Source: Bdellovibrionales bacterium
Lineage (GTDB): Bacteria > Bdellovibrionota > Bdellovibrionia > Bdellovibrionales > Bdellovibrionaceae
DNA: 64,000 nucleotides
Direction: 5' to 3'
Assembly: GCA_018266295.1 (NCBI GenBank)
Contig: JAFEAQ010000022.1
Span: forward strand, 124,001 to 188,000
Shown: positions 1-9,096 of the stretch, piece after piece
Layout: each line of letters begins with the position of its first letter
Position numbering within the stretch: the first letter of the stretch is position 1
Made by a program: the position numbers and the translations under genes
Notes under the pieces: generated by a model
Seen by the model: the letters and a program-made list of their open reading frames with translations, nothing else
Told to the model about the DNA's origin: nothing
The model's database searches: none

Positions 1-1
1 G

Positions 2-1429
2 CGCCCAGAAACTGTCCAGGCCCGGCGGCAACTTGCAAAAGTGACCGAGAGCCATCTCCAAGAGCAAGGGGCCTTGTTAATTCAGGGTCACAGCGTCGGA
101 CACAGAATCGGTCAGGGGCAAGTACGGATTATTCAGCATTTGACAGAACGAGACCAATTAAAGCCCGGCGAAGTCCTAGTTGTCGACAAAACAGATCCGG
201 ACTGGGAACCGATCATGAAAAATGCCGCTGCCATCATCACCAATAGCGGCAGTCGCACATGCCATGCCGCTATTATCAGCCGCGAACTTGGCATTCCGGC
301 GATTGTCGGAACAAAGAATGCCACAACGGTCTTGCGTAACGGCCAGGATGTGACAGTCAGTTGTTCGGAGGGGGAAGTTGGCAATGTCTACGAAGGCCTG
401 CTAAAGTTTACCACTGAGGAAATTAACTTATCCCAGCTAAAGCGCCCAAAAACCAAGATCATGCTCAATATCGCAGATCCTTCGAAAGCTATCTCGCTTT
501 CTTTCTTGCCTCAGGACGGAGTGGGTCTTGCGCGAGAAGAATTTATTATCACAAATCACGTCAAAGTTCATCCGCTAGCTCTTGTTCATTACAATGAGCT
601 TAAAGATCTCCGCGCGAAATCCGAAATTGCAAAACTCACTGCTGGATACGCCGACAAAACCCGGTACTTTGTCGATAAACTCGCAGAGGGGATCGCCATG
701 ATCACCTCAGCATTTTATCCTAAAGACGTGATCCTCAGACTCAGTGATTTTAAAACAAGTGAGTATGCTCACCTTTTGGGGGGTGAACAATTTGAGCCCC
801 ACGAAGACAATCCTATGATTGGATTCCGTGGAGCTTCCCGTTATTACCATCCGCAGTACCAAAAAGGTTTTGCATTAGAATGTGAAGCCGTTAAAAAAGT
901 CCGCGATCAAATGGGGCTTGTTAATTTGAAACTCATGATCCCTTTTTGCCGAACTCCTGAAGAGGGCGAAAAGGTGATCCAAGAAATGGCAAAAAATGGC
1001 CTCATCCAAGGCAAAAATGGTCTTGAAGTTTATATGATGTGTGAGGTTCCCAGCAATGTCATTCTCGGCGATTCCTTTGCCGATATCTTTGATGGCTTCT
1101 CGATTGGTTCAAATGACCTGACACAGCTCACACTGGGGGTCGACAGAGACTCTCATCTGATATCCCAGCTGTTTGATGAACGAAATGATGCGGCAAGAAT
1201 GATGGTTGCCTTCGCCATTCGCGCGGCGAAAAGAAACGGCAAAAAAGTGGGGCTCTGCGGGCAGGCCCCTAGCGACTTCCCTGAATATGCAGCGTTTCTC
1301 GTTCGCGAAGGTATCGACAGTGTCTCCTTAAATCCGGACGCGGTATTTAAGACTTCAAAAGTTATATTGGAAGAGGAGCAAAAAATGCAAGAAGCCGAAT
1401 TTAAAGAAAATCCAATGGCTTTACACTAA
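2..1429 (+). CDS. ppsA: Phosphoenolpyruvate synthase, C-terminal part (5' end outside the window)
   Basis: This converts pyruvate and ATP to PEP, AMP and phosphate (gluconeogenesis). The reading frame is open to the left edge, so the gene starts before the window; about 475 residues are present out of the roughly 790 usual for the family. Visible parts are the swivelling phosphohistidine domain, with the TCHAAI motif carrying the phosphorylated His near residue 88 of the fragment, and the C-terminal TIM-barrel PEP-binding domain with GSNDLTQL and GLCGQAPSD. It stops two bases before the convergent cytochrome gene. The family assignment is secure; the distinction from PPDK-like relatives rests on the GSNDLTQLTLGVDRD block, typical of PEP synthase. 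Confidence 0.93.
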   Translation, partial: RPETVQARRQLAKVTESHLQEQGALLIQGHSVGHRIGQGQVRIIQHLTERDQLKPGEVLVVDKTDPDWEPIMKNAAAIITNSGSRTCHAAIISRELGIPAIVGTKNATTVLRNGQDVTVSCSEGEVGNVYEGLLKFTTEEINLSQLKRPKTKIMLNIADPSKAISLSFLPQDGVGLAREEFIITNHVKVHPLALVHYNELKDLRAKSEIAKLTAGYADKTRYFVDKLAEGIAMITSAFYPKDVILRLSDFKTSEYAHLLGGEQFEPHEDNPMIGFRGASRYYHPQYQKGFALECEAVKKVRDQMGLVNLKLMIPFCRTPEEGEKVIQEMAKNGLIQGKNGLEVYMMCEVPSNVILGDSFADIFDGFSIGSNDLTQLTLGVDRDSHLISQLFDERNDAARMMVAFAIRAAKRNGKKVGLCGQAPSDFPEYAAFLVREGIDSVSLNPDAVFKTSKVILEEEQKMQEAEFKENPMALH

Positions 1430-1431
1430 CT

Positions 1432-2562
1432 TTAGTCATTCACTTTTTTAACCAGCTCCTGCATCGTCTTTAACTGAGTTGAGACAGCCTCTGGGATTTG
1501 AGCACCTTTCGTACCGGTAAAAGTCACGGCAATAAGGTCCTGATATTCCGTCAAACACTTTTTGGCAATGGGACTCTTTGGAAACTCAAGCACGCATTGC
1601 TTTAAGTAAAGCTCCGGAAAAGAATAAAAGGCGTCATGACTGTAACGTGATTCGCTGAGTGAAAGCCAATAGAGAATATCCGGTTTAAGATGCGTACCGG
1701 GATAATTTTGCAGATACTGATGAAGCACGCTGGAAACTTTCAAATAACTTAATTCCCTGTCGGCACTATTAAAGTTAAACTTGCCTGCCAATTCGTCTTT
1801 TAAATTAGATTCCGCGTACTTTCTCAACTCTTCTTCATTTGAGCTCTTAAACGCCGGATACTTTTCTTTCTTCAATTTCTCGGCGGCCCCTTTGAGGTCT
1901 TTAATTTTTTTACTAAGATGTTCCGGAAGATTTTGATTTTTAGAATCTTCGCTAAGAGCATTTATAAGTCCCGCGAAATCTCTCTTGACACGCACGTAGT
2001 AAAACAACTGGCGCAGAACGACCTTTTCCGCATCTTCGGCCGACAAATTGCTCGGGTATGCTTTGATAGCTTTATCATAGGCTTTCATCGCCCCGGAAAA
2101 ATCACGCACGACAAAAAGAAACTCACCCTCTTCAAACGAATTTGTCAGTGTCTGATTCTTATTAAACTCACTAAAACGTGTGGAACTTCCTGGACCTTGA
2201 GTATGACAACTCATGCAAACGCTTAACGTAGATTTAAGAATCAACAGGGAATAAGCCGACTGGCCATTGTCATAGACAGCCTCCGCTTCTCTGAGTTGCT
2301 GATTGAGAACATCACTAGAGACCAAGAGTCCCGATCGGCGAATCATGGACTCATGATTCATTTTTTGACTGAGTTCAATCATTCTCTTAAGAGAACCATC
2401 AACAACATCATGGTTTTTTGGATCGGTGTATTTCACTTCAGAAACAATATAGGGCTTTAACTTGAACAACTCGATCTGCATTTGATCCATAAGCGGCTTG
2501 ACTTGCGTAAAAGCAATCGACCCGACTGCAAAGACCACCCAGTAAGGAATTAACTTTTTCAT
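1432..2562 (-). CDS. Exported mono-haem c-type cytochrome-like protein
   Basis: A 376-residue protein of unknown specific function with one haem-c motif, CMSCH, at residues 116-120. The N-terminus is a Lys-containing hydrophobic segment (residues about 5-20), suggesting a signal sequence or anchor and a periplasmic location, as needed for haem-c attachment. The remainder is helical and Lys-rich, with an FLFVVRDFSGAMKAYDKAIKAYP stretch that in part resembles a TPR helix pair. The start at 2562 is chosen because GGAGGG lies 3 bases upstream; an in-frame codon five residues earlier lacks such a site. It follows the 862-residue fusion gene on the same strand after 30 bases, so the two may be co-transcribed. 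Redox partner unknown. Confidence 0.7.
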   Translation of the reverse strand: MKKLIPYWVVFAVGSIAFTQVKPLMDQMQIELFKLKPYIVSEVKYTDPKNHDVVDGSLKRMIELSQKMNHESMIRRSGLLVSSDVLNQQLREAEAVYDNGQSAYSLLILKSTLSVCMSCHTQGPGSSTRFSEFNKNQTLTNSFEEGEFLFVVRDFSGAMKAYDKAIKAYPSNLSAEDAEKVVLRQLFYYVRVKRDFAGLINALSEDSKNQNLPEHLSKKIKDLKGAAEKLKKEKYPAFKSSNEEELRKYAESNLKDELAGKFNFNSADRELSYLKVSSVLHQYLQNYPGTHLKPDILYWLSLSESRYSHDAFYSFPELYLKQCVLEFPKSPIAKKCLTEYQDLIAVTFTGTKGAQIPEAVSTQLKTMQELVKKVND

Positions 2563-2592
2563 TTTCCCTCCACGCAAGATTTGTTCCTTTTT

Positions 2593-5181
2593 TTAAACTC
2601 CTCCTGGCCATGTTTCAGGGAGCTCTTGAGTAGTTTTAATCGTTGGAATTGAGCGCAGCGCCGAGGTTCTATCGATATACACAAACGCATCGTAACGTTG
2701 AGCCATGACCGATGGTACGTAATTTCTGCCATGATTCTCAAAGCGGGGCTCATAAACAACGCCGACAGCGCGATGACCATACCTTCTTTTTCCTAAAATC
2801 GAATTCCTAGCTGCGGAATCAAAGGTCATATAAAATCTCTGAGAGTTGATTGTTTTAGAAGCTTTATGACAATAAAACTCAAATGAGGACTCTCGGGCTT
2901 CAGGAAGTGACGTCACGGTTTCGGGACTATCCCATGCTGGGCTTGCTAAAACTTCTCCTTGATAACTCCCAAAGCCCACGAGTGCCACTTGATCTTGTCC
3001 AAATTTTTCCCGCGCCAGGCCTCCAAGATTTACATAGCCTTCTTCAAGCATACTCGTGGCGTGATAGTCGCCAATGTGACTGTTATGTGCCCAAACGATC
3101 GCTTTACGTGGTTGGGGTCCTCGGTGCAAAAGTAAATCCAGCGTTTCAATCATATGCTGGTCGCGCACATTCCAGGAATCGGCTCCGCCGAACACCATCG
3201 ACCGATAATACTCTTCGGCATTTTTGACGATTCTTGCATTTTGTTGCGCACTGAAGAGGCCCAAATTGCCTTCACCAACATCCGCCAAACGCACTCTTAA
3301 AAGTTCTCGCAGGTTTTGAATAACTTCACCGCGAAATCCTTCAGGAAACTTTAGCAGGAATTGGGCATAAGCTTTTTCATTTCTTTCAAAAGGATCAAAA
3401 CCGGCATAGCGTTTTTGAATAGCCTCAGCCAAAGCTGGTTCTAAATTCTGCTGCGCATAGGCTTTCACATAGTCCATAGACTCAAATAAAGAATAAACAT
3501 CTAATCCAAAGAAACCGGCCTGAAAACTCTGCATCCACTCAATTAAAGAGGCCGTCTCATTATTGGCCCACATCCACGTCGGCCATCGATGAAACTGTCT
3601 CATAATGTTTTGTGCAGATCCCCCCGCACCGGTTCGGATGTATTCATTTAATTTCTGGCAATCCGGCCAATCTCCCTCCACCGCGATAAAATCAAAGCCG
3701 TGATCACGGATCAGTTTTTCGGAAATCATACGACGAACACTGTAAAACTCGGCACTTCCATGGGTGGCTTCTCCGAGCATCACGACCTTGGCCTTTGCAA
3801 TCTGCTGAATCAGATTGTTCCAAGCCCCCTCACTCTTTATAGGCTGAGCAAGACTTTGAATCTCACGAACCACACCTTCCACTGGATTTAACGTTACTTT
3901 GGGCTGTGGCGAAAACTGTTCCAGCCAATCTAGCGAATACTCAACAACTTCCTCTAAAGTGCCCGGCTCTTCAAATAAATGAGTCGCGCGCGGCACCAAT
4001 ACAAGTTTCACATTTTTAAGTCTTTCCGCCGCGGACTGATTTAATGGAATCACTTGGCTGTCTTCCGCACCGACAATTAAGAGCGTCGGGGCTTTGACCT
4101 GTGAAAGATAGGTCCTGGCCAAATCCGGCCGCCCGCCTCGGCTGATGACAGCAAAGATCTCGCGCGGACTTTTTGCGGTGGCCCCCAGAGCGGCTGCAGC
4201 TCCCGTACTTGCACCAAAATAGGCGATAGGAACATCAAACGACGGCAGGTAAGGCATCATGGTGTCCGTCGCCTTCAAAACTCTTTGCACTAAAAGATCT
4301 ATATCAAACACATTTTTTCGATCACTCGCTTCCTTTTCCGTCAACAGATCTGCAAGCAAGGTCCCATAACCTGCCTTATTCAGCTCTTGAGCCACATATT
4401 TATTTCGCGGGCTCTGCCGGCTACTGCCGCTGCCATGAGCAAAAACCACAACACCCTTCATCTCCTCGACAAGTTGCAAGTCCGCCTTGAGCTCGGCATC
4501 TCCGTCCCTAAAAACCATTTCTCGGTAAAATGGCTCTTCTTGCTCCTGCGAAGCAGATTGAATCAGTTTCTTTACTTCTTCATTAGCAACTTGCTTGAAA
4601 TCAGAATAGTAGTCACTGACGGCGTAAAACGGTGACGGCGTTAACAAGCAAATGAGTTCATCGGCAATTTTAGAGAGCTCTTTGACGGTCTCTTTAGGAG
4701 CCACGGGGGTGGCCACGATGATCTTTTTTGGCTTACGCAATAAAAGTAAATCCATCGCGGCCTTTAAAGTAGTCCCCGTCGCAATTCCGTCATCGACGAT
4801 GATCACCGTTCGCCCTTCCACAGAGACGGCCGACTTCATTCCACGAAACTCGCGAATTTGCTCCCGAAGTTCTTCCTTCTTCTTTTCAACCAAAGGTTTC
4901 AAAGACGATTTCAAAATTCCCAATCGCTTCATCAGAGACTCGTCATACCGAGGCCGTCCATCCTCGCTCACCGCCCCGATGGCTACTTCGGGATAGTCAG
5001 GAGTTCCAATTTTTTTAACCATTAGCAGATCTAAATCAGTTTCCAGACCTTGAGCAACCTCAAAGGCCACCGGGACTCCTCCGCGCGGAATCGCTAGAAT
5101 CAGAGGATGATCCTTCTTAAAAGAATTTAACCTCTCAGCCAGAGCGAGCCCAGCCTCCTTACGATTTTTAAATTGAGTCAA
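2593..5181 (-). CDS. Phosphoribosyltransferase / alpha-beta hydrolase / erythromycin-esterase-like triple fusion
   Basis: An 862-residue protein with three apparent enzyme domains. Residues about 1-210 are a type I PRTase-like domain with the PRPP loop VDDGIATGTT (129-138). Residues about 240-425 are a dienelactone-hydrolase-like alpha/beta hydrolase with GASTG (nucleophile Ser325), Asp near 374 in GAED, and His401. Residues about 440-860 are an erythromycin-esterase-like domain with LGEATHG (469-475) and a later WAHNSHIGD motif. From family knowledge, Mycobacterium tuberculosis Rv0571c pairs the first two domains and Rv2030c pairs the first and third. The substrate is unknown and macrolide hydrolysis should not be assumed. 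It sits in a cluster with pfkB, mgtA and a Zn-alcohol dehydrogenase. Confidence 0.85.
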   Translation of the reverse strand: MTQFKNRKEAGLALAERLNSFKKDHPLILAIPRGGVPVAFEVAQGLETDLDLLMVKKIGTPDYPEVAIGAVSEDGRPRYDESLMKRLGILKSSLKPLVEKKKEELREQIREFRGMKSAVSVEGRTVIIVDDGIATGTTLKAAMDLLLLRKPKKIIVATPVAPKETVKELSKIADELICLLTPSPFYAVSDYYSDFKQVANEEVKKLIQSASQEQEEPFYREMVFRDGDAELKADLQLVEEMKGVVVFAHGSGSSRQSPRNKYVAQELNKAGYGTLLADLLTEKEASDRKNVFDIDLLVQRVLKATDTMMPYLPSFDVPIAYFGASTGAAAALGATAKSPREIFAVISRGGRPDLARTYLSQVKAPTLLIVGAEDSQVIPLNQSAAERLKNVKLVLVPRATHLFEEPGTLEEVVEYSLDWLEQFSPQPKVTLNPVEGVVREIQSLAQPIKSEGAWNNLIQQIAKAKVVMLGEATHGSAEFYSVRRMISEKLIRDHGFDFIAVEGDWPDCQKLNEYIRTGAGGSAQNIMRQFHRWPTWMWANNETASLIEWMQSFQAGFFGLDVYSLFESMDYVKAYAQQNLEPALAEAIQKRYAGFDPFERNEKAYAQFLLKFPEGFRGEVIQNLRELLRVRLADVGEGNLGLFSAQQNARIVKNAEEYYRSMVFGGADSWNVRDQHMIETLDLLLHRGPQPRKAIVWAHNSHIGDYHATSMLEEGYVNLGGLAREKFGQDQVALVGFGSYQGEVLASPAWDSPETVTSLPEARESSFEFYCHKASKTINSQRFYMTFDSAARNSILGKRRYGHRAVGVVYEPRFENHGRNYVPSVMAQRYDAFVYIDRTSALRSIPTIKTTQELPETWPGGV

Positions 5182-5411
5182 AGAAGCCTCCTTAACTTAG
5201 AAAAATGCATCTCGATGTTTTGATAAATCCTAAGAAAAGCGTTGGATAGTACTGCGTTCTTCCAATGAAAATTTACGGAAGAAATAAAACTAAAAAAAGT
5301 AAGATGGAGCCCATCTATGCCACTTGAAATTGCGTTTCTTTTAGCAATTTTCACGGCGGCGACTTGCAGACAAAATAGAAATTAATATGATCTTCTTCAA
5401 AAAGGAAACTC

Positions 5412-6437
5412 ATGCATCCCTTGATGAAAACCATGGTTTTAGAAGAACAAGCCGTTATTGAACAAAAGCCGCTGGCTCTAAAGCTTCTTCCTCGGCCTTC
5501 GCCGGGCCCTGAGGAGGTTCTTATTCGAGTCTCTTGCTGTGCCATTTGCCGTACAGATTTACATATTATCGAAGGCGACCTCCCCCTAAAAAAAATGGCG
5601 ATCATACCGGGACATCAGGCGATTGGAACTATTGAAGCTTTAGGAACTCACGTAACCGGACTCCGCTTCGGTCAAAAAGTTGGCGCCGCATGGCTTGGAT
5701 ATACCTGCGGCAATTGCCCCTACTGTGCTGTCGGCAAAGAGAATCTCTGTGTATCGCCAAAATTTACGGGATATGACTTCGATGGTGGTTATGCCGAATA
5801 CATGGTGGCTCATCAAAGTTTTATCTATCCCCTAGTCGAAAACACAAATGACATTCTCACGGCTCCCTTACTCTGCGCCGGAATTATCGGATATCGGGCT
5901 CTAAAACGAAGTAACTTCAAGCCAGGTGATCATCTGGGGATTTTCGGATTTGGTTCTTCCGCACATATTACCGCCCAAATCGTTCTTCATGAAAAAGGAA
6001 AAATATCCGTCGTAACTCGAGGCGAAGAACACCAAAAACATGCGCGTGATATGGGAGCCTTTTGGAGTAGCGGCTCCACCGAAGGAATCCCCGAAGAAAC
6101 CGACGCGGCTATTCTCTTTGCTCCTGCCGGCGAACTCGTACCAAATGCACTGAGCACATTAAAACGTGGCGGTACCTTAGCTATTGCCGGGATTCATTTG
6201 AGCGATATACCAACACTGAATTATGAAAAACACCTATTTTATGAAAAAGACCTTCGCTCCGTGACGGCAAATACTCGAGAGGACGGAAAAGAATTGCTTA
6301 AAAAGCACAGTGAAATGAATCTTCAACCTGAAGTGACTGTTTATAGTCTCGAAGATGCCAACAAAGCCCTTTTGGATCTAAAGAACGATAAAATCAAAGG
6401 CACAGGGGTCCTGCAAATCACATCTCAGCACTCATAG
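5412..6437 (+). CDS. Zinc-dependent medium-chain alcohol dehydrogenase
   Basis: A 341-residue MDR-family oxidoreductase. The catalytic zinc ligands are in CAICRTDLH (near residue 43) and the GHQ motif, and the structural zinc lobe is GNCPYCAVGKENLC, so both zinc sites look intact. The nucleotide-binding turn is GIFGFGSSAH, the usual place for NAD(P)H. The start is supported by AAAGGA 6 bases upstream. It is divergent from the triple-fusion gene across a 230-base intergenic region with no other gene. The best general call is a single-protein NAD(P)-dependent alcohol/aldehyde oxidoreductase; substrate cannot be told from sequence. Confidence 0.88.
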   Translation: MHPLMKTMVLEEQAVIEQKPLALKLLPRPSPGPEEVLIRVSCCAICRTDLHIIEGDLPLKKMAIIPGHQAIGTIEALGTHVTGLRFGQKVGAAWLGYTCGNCPYCAVGKENLCVSPKFTGYDFDGGYAEYMVAHQSFIYPLVENTNDILTAPLLCAGIIGYRALKRSNFKPGDHLGIFGFGSSAHITAQIVLHEKGKISVVTRGEEHQKHARDMGAFWSSGSTEGIPEETDAAILFAPAGELVPNALSTLKRGGTLAIAGIHLSDIPTLNYEKHLFYEKDLRSVTANTREDGKELLKKHSEMNLQPEVTVYSLEDANKALLDLKNDKIKGTGVLQITSQHS

Positions 6438-6576
6438 AAGACTCGCGGTGTCTTTCTGTTTCGTGGAGAATGACACAGTAAAAAACAACGACTCCTGCTA
6501 CGCCACACACCAAGGTTAAATTGCAAATGCTCAGAAATAAATTCGACTTAAAAAGAAGAGCAAACAGGAAGATCAT
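6418..6576 (-). CDS. Possible 52-residue membrane peptide (doubtful)
   Basis: An ATG-initiated frame of 52 codons, antisense in the gap between the alcohol dehydrogenase and the Mg2+ ATPase gene, overlapping the 3' end of the former by 20 bases. The product would have two hydrophobic stretches separated by a Cys/Asn-containing turn and a charged tail (ETERHRESSM). Small membrane peptides (MgtR, MgtS) are known to act on MgtA in enterobacteria, which is the only reason for noting it here. There is no Shine-Dalgarno sequence, so this may be a chance ORF. Confidence 0.2.
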   Translation of the reverse strand: MIFLFALLFKSNLFLSICNLTLVCGVAGVVVFYCVILHETERHRESSMSAEM

Positions 6577-6582
6577 TTAGCA

Positions 6583-9069
6583 ATGGGTCTTACCGAATCA
6601 GAAATTACGATATTTAAATCTGCACGGCCTCACGATGGACTTGGCGAAGAGGAGGCCGCCCAAGCCGCTAAGGAGTTTGGCGCCAACGAATTTTCCGAAA
6701 CACCCAAGTTCGAGCTTGCGCGCGAATTTATTCGCCTCTTTCTAAGCCCCTTGGTTCTGATTCTTATCATTGCAAGCATCATCTCCGCGGCTCTTCACCA
6801 ACCCGTCGATGCCACAATCATCCTCCTTATGGTCGTAATAGGTATTGTGATCAATTTCATTCAAACTTATCGTTCGCAAAGAGCGATTAAAGATCTTAAA
6901 AAAAGTGTCGCCCCCACGGCCACAGTCATCAGGAACGCCCAAAAGCGAGAAATCCACAGAAGCGAACTCGTTCCCGGCGATATCATCGAGCTCTCGGTGG
7001 GGGATCTCATTCCCGCCGACGCAGGTATTTTAAGCTCTTGCGATTTTCATGTGCAAGAAGCCCTTCTGACCGGCGAATCTTTTCCGGTGGAAAAAAATGT
7101 TTCAAATACCGAAGAGCCGACAGTCATCTATTTTGGCAGTTCGGTAGTGAATGGCACAGCAACCGCCGTGGTCCTATCCACGGGGCTGCGAACTAAGTTC
7201 GGGCATATTGCCGAACGTCTGACAGCTCCGCCGCCCGAGACTGAGTTTGACCGTGGCGTACGTACTTTTGGCTACCTCATCCTCAAGACGATTATTGCCT
7301 TAACCCTTTTTGTATTCGTCGCCAATGCATTAAAACAACATGAAATTCTTGAGTCTCTTCTTTTCGCTGTCGCTCTCGCCGTGGGGCTGACACCTGAGTT
7401 CCTTCCGGTCATTTCGGCAGTCACCCTGACCCGCGGGGCCTTACAACTCGCAAGCTCCAAGGTGATTGTAAAGCACCTCTCCGCTTTACAAAATTTCGGC
7501 AGTATTGACATCCTTTGCAGTGACAAGACCGGGACGATCACTTCTGGTATCATGAGCCTTGACCAAGTTTTAAACCCCAGAGGACTTCCGACAGAAGATG
7601 TATTTCGTTTAGCATATATCAATAGTTTTTATGAAAGTGGCATTCATAGTCCGCTGGATCAATGCCTTTTAAAAGCAAAAGAAGTCAATCTCGATAATAT
7701 CAAAAAAATTTACGAAATCCCTTTTGATTTTGAAAGACGTAGAGCTTCCGTCATTGTCGAACAAGATAAAGACCTTTCTCTGATTCTTAAAGGCGCTCCG
7801 GAAAGCGTTTTAAAAGTCTGTGAATTTTACACCAGCGAAGCAGGAGAAAAAGCTCTCACCACAGAAGACCGAGCTGAGATCACAGCCGTCTTTAATAGCC
7901 TGCATGAAAAAGGCTTACGCACTCTGGCTGTAGCATCTAAAAAAATAGATTCAAAAACCACGGTATTTTCCCGGGAAGAAGAACAAGACCTCGTGTTTAA
8001 TGGGTTTATCACTTTCTCAGACCCTCTTCTGCCTGGCATCGTGCAAGCCATTCGGAAGCTTGAAGAAGATGGGGTTCAAATAAAAATACTGACGGGAGAT
8101 AACGAACTCGTCGCGAAGTATCTCTGCGAACAGATTGGCTTAAATACCAAGAATTTTATTCTTGGGGATCAATTGGATGCTTTAGATGATTTGAGTCTTG
8201 CCGAGACCGCCGAAAACACCGCTTTATTCGCGCGTGTTTCTCCCGTTCAAAAGCACCGCATTTTATCATCTCTGAAATCGAAAAAGCACGTGGTTGGATT
8301 TATGGGAGACGGAGTTAACGATGCTCCCTCACTTCACACTGCGGATATTGGCATCTCATTTTCTACTGCGGCCGACGTAGCCAAAGACTCTTCGGACATT
8401 ATTTTACTCGAAAGAAATTTAGAAGTGCTACACAAAGGCATTATTCAGGGCCGAATGGCCTTTGGAAATATGATGAAGTACCTGCTGATGGGCACAAGCT
8501 CCAACTTTGGCAATATGTTTAGCATGGCTGCGGCCTCGGTTATTTTACCGTTTTTACCTATGCTGCCGGCGCAGATTATTCTTAATAATTTTCTTTATGA
8601 CCTCGCCCAGATCTCTATTCCCACAGACCGCGTTGACGAGACTTTTACGATTAAGCCAAGGCGCTGGGATATCTCGCTGATTCGAAATTTTATGCTATTT
8701 ATCGGACCGCTCAGTTCGATTTTTGACTTTATCACATTTTTTATACTTCTAAGAATCCTTCACGCTTCCGCAGAGCTCTTTCATACAGCTTGGTTTTTAG
8801 AATCTCTCGCGACACAAACCCTTGTTATTTTCAGTATACGAACCGCAGGAAGCGCTTTTCGAAGTCGCCCAAGCCTTTTATTAACTGTCACAATCCTCTG
8901 TATTGTTTTTATCGCCTTCATGATCCCTTACTCTCCGCTAGCGACAGATTTAGGTTTTGTTCCAATCTCAGGGGAATTAATTTTATTGATTTTGATCGTA
9001 ACGACTATCTATCTTTTCCTGGTCGAAGCCGTAAAGCGTAAGCTCATGCGAAAATTCATGCCCAGTTAA
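6583..9069 (+). CDS. mgtA: Magnesium-translocating P-type ATPase (P3B, MgtA/MgtB type)
   Basis: An 828-residue ion pump. Landmarks: actuator TGES near residue 163, phosphorylation motif SDKTGTIT with Asp314, hinge GDGVNDAPS near residue 577, and a membrane segment before the P-domain containing PEFLP rather than the CPC of metal P1B pumps. The block after the last cytoplasmic domain, NNFLYDLAQISIPTDRVD, is diagnostic of the MgtA/MgtB group, as is VIVKHLSALQNFGSIDILC. It probably imports Mg2+ down the gradient at ATP cost. It is shorter than enterobacterial MgtA (about 900). Shine-Dalgarno is weak (AGGAAG about 10 bases upstream). It converges on pfkB with a 27-base gap. Confidence 0.9.
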   Translation: MGLTESEITIFKSARPHDGLGEEEAAQAAKEFGANEFSETPKFELAREFIRLFLSPLVLILIIASIISAALHQPVDATIILLMVVIGIVINFIQTYRSQRAIKDLKKSVAPTATVIRNAQKREIHRSELVPGDIIELSVGDLIPADAGILSSCDFHVQEALLTGESFPVEKNVSNTEEPTVIYFGSSVVNGTATAVVLSTGLRTKFGHIAERLTAPPPETEFDRGVRTFGYLILKTIIALTLFVFVANALKQHEILESLLFAVALAVGLTPEFLPVISAVTLTRGALQLASSKVIVKHLSALQNFGSIDILCSDKTGTITSGIMSLDQVLNPRGLPTEDVFRLAYINSFYESGIHSPLDQCLLKAKEVNLDNIKKIYEIPFDFERRRASVIVEQDKDLSLILKGAPESVLKVCEFYTSEAGEKALTTEDRAEITAVFNSLHEKGLRTLAVASKKIDSKTTVFSREEEQDLVFNGFITFSDPLLPGIVQAIRKLEEDGVQIKILTGDNELVAKYLCEQIGLNTKNFILGDQLDALDDLSLAETAENTALFARVSPVQKHRILSSLKSKKHVVGFMGDGVNDAPSLHTADIGISFSTAADVAKDSSDIILLERNLEVLHKGIIQGRMAFGNMMKYLLMGTSSNFGNMFSMAAASVILPFLPMLPAQIILNNFLYDLAQISIPTDRVDETFTIKPRRWDISLIRNFMLFIGPLSSIFDFITFFILLRILHASAELFHTAWFLESLATQTLVIFSIRTAGSAFRSRPSLLLTVTILCIVFIAFMIPYSPLATDLGFVPISGELILLILIVTTIYLFLVEAVKRKLMRKFMPS

Positions 9070-9096
9070 ATAGGCCCCGTAAATCTCTGCAAAGGA

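Noticed and set aside
5310-5335. Sigma-54-like element (TGCCAC then TTGC) upstream of the alcohol dehydrogenase
   Set aside because: One mismatch in the GG dinucleotide and a spacing one base too long.
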